The notes under the pieces were generated by a model. It searched no databases. It worked only from the letters and a program-made list of their open reading frames with translations, and was not told the DNA's origin. The translations under genes and the position numbers were made by a program. A DNA stretch of 64,000 nucleotides from Neurospora crassa OR74A (taxonomy: Eukaryota > Ascomycota > Sordariomycetes > Sordariales > Sordariaceae): assembly GCF_000182925.2 (NCBI RefSeq), contig NC_026501.1, positions 1,302,001 through 1,366,000 of the forward strand, given 5' to 3'. Below are positions 58,885-64,000 of the stretch, one piece after another (the stretch's first letter is position 1; every line of letters begins with the position of its first letter).

Positions 58885-61741
58885 CCAACGGTCACCGGCA
58901 TCAGCCATAGAGGTTCCCCTCTACTATCACGGAGCTATATCACCGAGACGTTGTAAAACCGGCAGCGTAACAGCTTGATGAACCATGGCGAGAGATAGCC
59001 GAAGGTACCTGGCATTGGATATACTGGAGGTGGATTTACCCCTTGGATGTGTTGCGCAGTGTCGAGGTTCTGGACCCTGATGGAGACGAGTTCATCATCT
59101 TATCAACGTCGGCCGGTGTTTACGTGCCGCCCAATCACGGGCGTATAGCGGGCCAACGACAAATCGGTTTTCAGCACATGGAATCAAGAGGTGATTCGAA
59201 ATATGACGAGTAGACTGCCAAAAAGAAAGTCTATAATGGGCCTCGTCGGAACAGGCAGGCTGGGTGTAACGGTTTGTGATGGAGTGTGTGTGTGTGTAAG
59301 CTCGATGAGGTGCGTGCGTGAGAACTGATGAAGAGAGGGGCTGCCCTGAGTCCATGCAACCAGCGAGGGGCTTTGGCCGATTGGGGGACCATGCTCGCTG
59401 AAAAGGTGGGGTAAAGGTGCGGATATTCGGGGGGGCCAAGAAAACTAAAAAGTTCAACCCCATCTGCCTACTGCTGCTGTACGCACGTGCTTTTCGTTCT
59501 CGCTTGACGAGGAAGCCAAATTCCCATCCACGCTCCTTCCTGAACATGCCTCATCAAAGAAGAAGACTGAATACACCTCAAGTGCGACTCACGAAACATT
59601 GAAGGAAAGGGCAACGAGCAGCAGGCAGCCATCGGCTCGAGCAGCTGAGGATTAGAGGCTATTGGAGTCTTTACCTCCCGAGATTCCCGTCATTATCCGC
59701 GCAGTGACACTACCAGTAAGGTACTGCGGTGACAGGCTACTGCAAAGTGTAATCTTGGGCTGAAAACGCGGCATGCACTGCATCACGTACCATCCCTGTA
59801 CAGCACAGCAGCTGCATGGCAACGAGCCCTCCCCGTACTGGTCTGCAACGACGGCAACACCTTCTTTCTCCATTCATGAATCACATCACCTTCTCAATAT
59901 CGTGCGGCATCCTATGGACGACCAGATGCCCCAACGTCGCCCTCTCGCTGGCCCATAATACGTAGTCATGTTGTGGCTGCGGGGTGAGAACCTCCAAGGC
60001 GTCTCCCTAGGTACTTACCTTTACACTTGTCAACTCGTCCCCTCCTGATCCTCAAACCCCCCACCGGACGGGGTTTTTCTTTACTCATTTGGATTGATTG
60101 ATAGCACACCACACACAAATGCTCCCGTAGCCGCGTTGTGTTTGTAGTCACACAGTCTCGAGTGACCGTGCTATCTCCATTGGCCAACATAATTAACAAG
60201 CTCTCATGCAGGACAATGCAAAAAGAAACGAGCACGGGAGATGACGATGGGAAATTCTCGCCAACATCTGCGACACATGCTCGGCGTTCTTCTGCTCGAC
60301 ACTAGCTACTGTACAAGTGTACGTATGGATACGGACATGCCCGCTGTGGCGCTCTTTTGCCTAAGCGGGGCCAAGATTTCTAGAAGGCCGGTAACCCCAG
60401 GACTCCTGCCGGCAACCCCCTGATTAGCCTGCGGGATGAGCGATACCCGACCCAGCAAAAACATCCTGACCGCCACACGTTCACCTCCTCATGGCTTTTC
60501 GATCCACGCCGCCACCCCTTGAGGTCCCTCTTCGAGATCCACGCCGAGGTAACTCTACTCACTTCCATCCGAACCGAGTCGTCTTCCCTAGGAATCCCCG
60601 AGCGAGCCATATTCTTCATGACTAGACATGGCTATCCTTACGCCGCCATTCCGGAACCGAACACTAGTAAACTCGCTCAGTCCGGCGACGCCGTACCCAT
60701 GTGCCCGAATTCCGTTGCAGTTCAAGGGGAATGGGTAGAGACCTTCAGTCATAAGGCTGGGCGGGAAATCATGACGCCGCCAGCACACCTTTCGTAACCC
60801 ACGGCTATACTGGGAAATATATCCTCGCCGCCTCCAGAGCCAAGTGATCTATAGACTCCAGTATATCTGTTGCTCCGATACACAGCAAAACATGGCTTGT
60901 CTTCATCAGCCGCCAGAGGCTGTCCCGTGTTGACATTCCTAGCTGTCGGTGTCTGGCACTCAGCTAGCTCTGGCTGATCAACAGATATAGGGTGATTACA
61001 ACATCCTCTCCAATCACCCAGTGAGAGTCGTACGAGATTTTCGCACTGCCTCCCCTGACACTAGTTGGGTATCATCATCAAGCCGATAGAGGCTGTGAGT
61101 TATAACTCCCATCTGTCTTCCGGATGAACATCCACTGCCTACGGGGAATACCCACCAAACAAGCTTACTCACACACATCTTCAGCTTTCTGCTTGGCATC
61201 GTCCAGGAAAAACAGTGGTTGCAATCTCAAAAGTGTGTAGGAAAACACATGCATAGAATATAACACCACCACTCGTCCACCATGCACTGACGCCTTCTTC
61301 CACCCCTCCTCTTTTCCTTTTCCGCGTGGGTACGCACCCTTCGCTGTTCAGCTCCGGATTACACTACCTAGATACTGCAACATCGTCTTGGCATTGGCAC
61401 ATCCCCCACATGCTGCTGCTGCTTGATGCGGGGGGGATGGATTATACTGCATCGAACAGCGCGGAAAAGTGTGCTTTCCTCCTGCACGTCGACGGATACG
61501 TGGACCCTTATAGGACAAAACAAGCATTTTACATTTTGAAGACTCTTGCACACAATGTAGGTTGTTTGGTCGGAATGGTCTCTCAGTGACAGCGAGGGCT
61601 TTCTGGAAGGGTTCATTCGCGGGTAGATCAAGTCATATAGATTCATGCAAGAAACGAAAGTGGAAGAAGAAGATATATTTTGAAAATGAAATGAATAAAC
61701 AGAGAGAAAAATAATGCTAGAAAGAAAACAAGCCGCAAAAC

Positions 61742-61743
<2 letters not shown>

Positions 61744-61772
<29 letters not shown>
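61744..61772. repeat. Poly-A tract
   Basis: Twenty-nine A. No retroelement body is recognised upstream. Confidence 0.9.
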
Positions 61773-61776
<4 letters not shown>

Positions 61777-63141
61777 GCACCTGGTTTTTCACCACCTGTC
61801 ACTGACCCAGTTACTACCGTACCTCAGCGACCGATACTGGCTCATCAATGGGGAGATCGAACGAGAATATCGATTTATCGCCTAGGTCATATGTGGATAA
61901 GTGTTCTTTTTCGAGTTTTCCTCAAACAGCCAATCCGAATGCCCCATGGTCGGATCTCAATTGGCAACTGCACTTGTGGTGCTGGTGATAGGAAGGGGAA
62001 CGAAGAATCATAGGAAAATGACAGAATGGGGTAAACGGGAATTAGATTCGACGTCTACCAAGTTTATCTTTCTAGTAAAGGGGAAAAAAAAAAAGAAATA
62101 GAAAGCAAGTAAAAAAAGAGGGACATAGGAAAAATTAGTTGACGTCGATGAGAAAAAAAAAACTGCTCAAAATCGATGTTGACGTTGGCCATCAAGGTTC
62201 TCTCTCAGCGACTCTCTGGCGTTGTGCCTTGTTTCGGGCTACCTAGGTACAGTACAAGTAAGCCGTGACTAGTTCATAGATAGTCTTATTAGGACTCTGT
62301 ATTGAAGTAACTAAAGTGTCTACGAAACTTTTCTTATGTCCCTACCACATATAGAGATGTCAAGGAGCGTGTATAGCCCACGTTGATTAATATAGTTGTG
62401 TTTCCAGACACACTAGAATAAGGCGCTCAGGTAGTGAACCTATCAAGCATGCATACCATACTGAAAAAATAACAAAAATGGGTTCTTATCTGATACGTCA
62501 CTCACTCTCCTACATCGATATTTTCTCGTATCCCTAACTAGCATAGAGGTAATGAATAGCATACACACTACATGCCTTGTCGTACCGCACATCACCACCA
62601 TCCTTGCCCACATCCCGGAACAAGTACCCCGAACAGTTAATCACATCTTACTTACTACGGACACGGGGAGAGTGAGGTTGCTTAATCAGGAAAGTTGTTG
62701 TATGGAATCAGTAACTTGTGTGTGAATGGTATGGAAACAAAAAATGCTATATGATCTGCTCTTATCGGGGAAGAGGGGTTATTCATTGCCCTTCCCTTTC
62801 CTCCTCTCTATTTCACTCTACAGTGGTATCTCCTATTTCTTTTCTCTAACTCTGAACTTTCTTGCCTCAAGGATGGGTTACCAAGAAAGGAGCATCGCGG
62901 GTATTGTACAGTTCAAAGCGGTCGTGTAGTTGTCCATCTTGCGCATATCTGCTTTTGTGTTTTGTAGTTCTTTGCGCCGGGACAAAATGACGACCGCTTT
63001 TCCGTTTGAAAAAAATGCTGTCGTGGCGGCGTTGTGGGTTCACGTCTTTCGTGAAAATCATTTGTGTCTTTCATTCATACTTCTTGTAACGTGGGTACCT
63101 GTATCGCCATGTCGTGTCGTGCGTTTTGGTTTCGTTGCGTT

Positions 63142-63143
<2 letters not shown>

Positions 63144-63188
<45 letters not shown>
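63144..63188. repeat. (GT)n microsatellite
   Basis: Perfect GT dinucleotide run of about 22 units. Confidence 0.95.
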
Positions 63189-63189
<1 letters not shown>

Positions 63190-63691
63190 TGTATCCAATG
63201 GCTGTTATATAACGTGCTTCGGGTCGCCTGTGTCACGGATGTGGTGTGACCACCATCTCCATGGCCGCTCGGAACGGTCCTGGGTCTGGGCCAGGGCCTG
63301 GTCCCCCTTTCCGCGATGAACCCAGCGGATGCTGTGACTGTGACAGTGATGACCACGGCCGCAGCACGCAATCAAACCGCATCTATACCGATTAATATAA
63401 ATCCCGCGCGTATCCCACACCACTCTTCGCTAAAAAGGACGTCGTATGACGAACCCCACCACTCTCTCCCTTCTCGTCACTTGTGTTATCCGTCAACACA
63501 CGACATCTTGTTTGTTTCTTTTGTGCTCGCGGAGTGAGGTGGTTGTGCTGTGCTGTGGGTGCGCACGAAATTTGTGGGGGATGGCTAGTGTAGGATGTGA
63601 AAAGCGGTATCCGAAAGCTTCTTGATGGATAGCTCTCCACATCCGCGTCATGGCCCCCCATCCGCTTGCCCGTCTCTTCTATGTCCTTCAT

Positions 63692-63714
63692 CCCCCCCCC
63701 CCCCCCCCCCCCCC
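63692..63714. repeat. Poly-C tract
   Basis: Twenty-three C in a row; a G-quadruplex candidate on the opposite strand. Confidence 0.9.
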
Positions 63715-64000
63715 TTGTTGACTCTTCACAATAACAATCGCTTAGACGGCGTCGTGTTACCGACCGAAGTGGTACCCCAGCACACACAAACTTGCGCGAC
63801 TGATGCCATCCCAGCCCGATAACTTTCCCAGGCCCACCACGTTCGACAATATCCGCGTCGTCCGCTCCCGCCTTAACGTTCCTAACATCTTTCAAGGGGT
63901 ATCAAACGATTCGACCAATTGAACAACAAATAGCGAGCTTAGTGAAACTGCAACCGAGCAATAGAAAACAGCATATTTTGCAGCACATGCAACACCACCG

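Larger units (their letters stand above)
58151..64000. other. Intergenic region to the window end
   Basis: No gene recognised over 5.8 kb. The first few hundred bases should hold the adenine phosphoribosyltransferase promoter. Simple repeats are listed separately. Open frames up to about 165 codons run through simple repeats or lack any motif. A gene starting beyond 64000 could have its promoter here. Confidence 0.55.

Noticed and set aside
63392-63895. 167-codon minus-strand frame
   Set aside because: It reads through the 23-base C-tract as poly-Gly and has no motif on either side.
1-64000. 5S rRNA genes, telomere repeats, biosynthetic cluster genes
   Set aside because: Looked for the conserved 5S internal box, TTAGGG arrays and polyketide or peptide synthetase motifs; none were seen.

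Overview
The window looks like nuclear DNA of a filamentous ascomycete, most likely a Neurospora or Sordaria relative. The reasons are short introns (GT..CTRAC/CTNAC..AG, 53-159 nt), monocistronic genes with kilobase spacers, many CTACC/GGTAGG runs, and a transposon block with the signature of repeat-induced point mutation (RIP): CpA changed to TpA, TpG changed to TpA, and TAG stops where Gln or Trp codons are expected. Species and chromosome cannot be fixed from the sequence alone.

Layout: (1) 2.7-3.9 kb, an intronless flavohemoglobin (+). (2) 6.5-7.5 kb, a low-complexity protein (-) with a probable N-myristoylation start and a helix-turn-helix-like tail. (3) 11.5-13.8 kb, a Zn2Cys6 transcription factor of the Leu3/LeuB type (+, two introns). 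(4) 13.8-29.7 kb, almost 16 kb without a recognisable gene, holding microsatellites, an 18-bp minisatellite and a tRNA/SINE-like remnant. (5) 29.7-31.8 kb, a three-exon nuclear-looking protein of unknown function (+). (6) 34.98-47.68 kb, a nested transposon block. (7) 51.9-55.5 kb, an EDEM/Mnl1-type family 47 glycosidase-like ER quality-control protein with a C-terminal PA domain (+, one intron). (8) 57.3-58.2 kb, adenine phosphoribosyltransferase (-, one intron). The rest is intergenic.

The main discovery is the transposon block, which can be taken apart by its target-site duplications (TSDs). A Tourist/PIF-Harbinger-like MITE (TSD TTA) received a 90-bp hairpin element in its last six bases (TSD ACGCCC). 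A Mutator-like element (MULE; 62-bp perfect terminal inverted repeats, TSD CTCGTCCC) then inserted into the first eight bases of the hairpin. Finally a chromodomain Gypsy retrotransposon (293-bp LTRs, TSD TATAT) inserted into the MULE. The MULE and Gypsy interiors are destroyed by RIP, while the MULE ends, the hairpin and the MITE are not. The two Gypsy LTRs differ only by transitions, nearly all of them in the 3' copy.

The genes do not form a cluster or pathway. They are independent housekeeping, stress and regulatory genes. Coordinates of exons were worked out by hand from splice signals and frame and have not been checked against transcripts.
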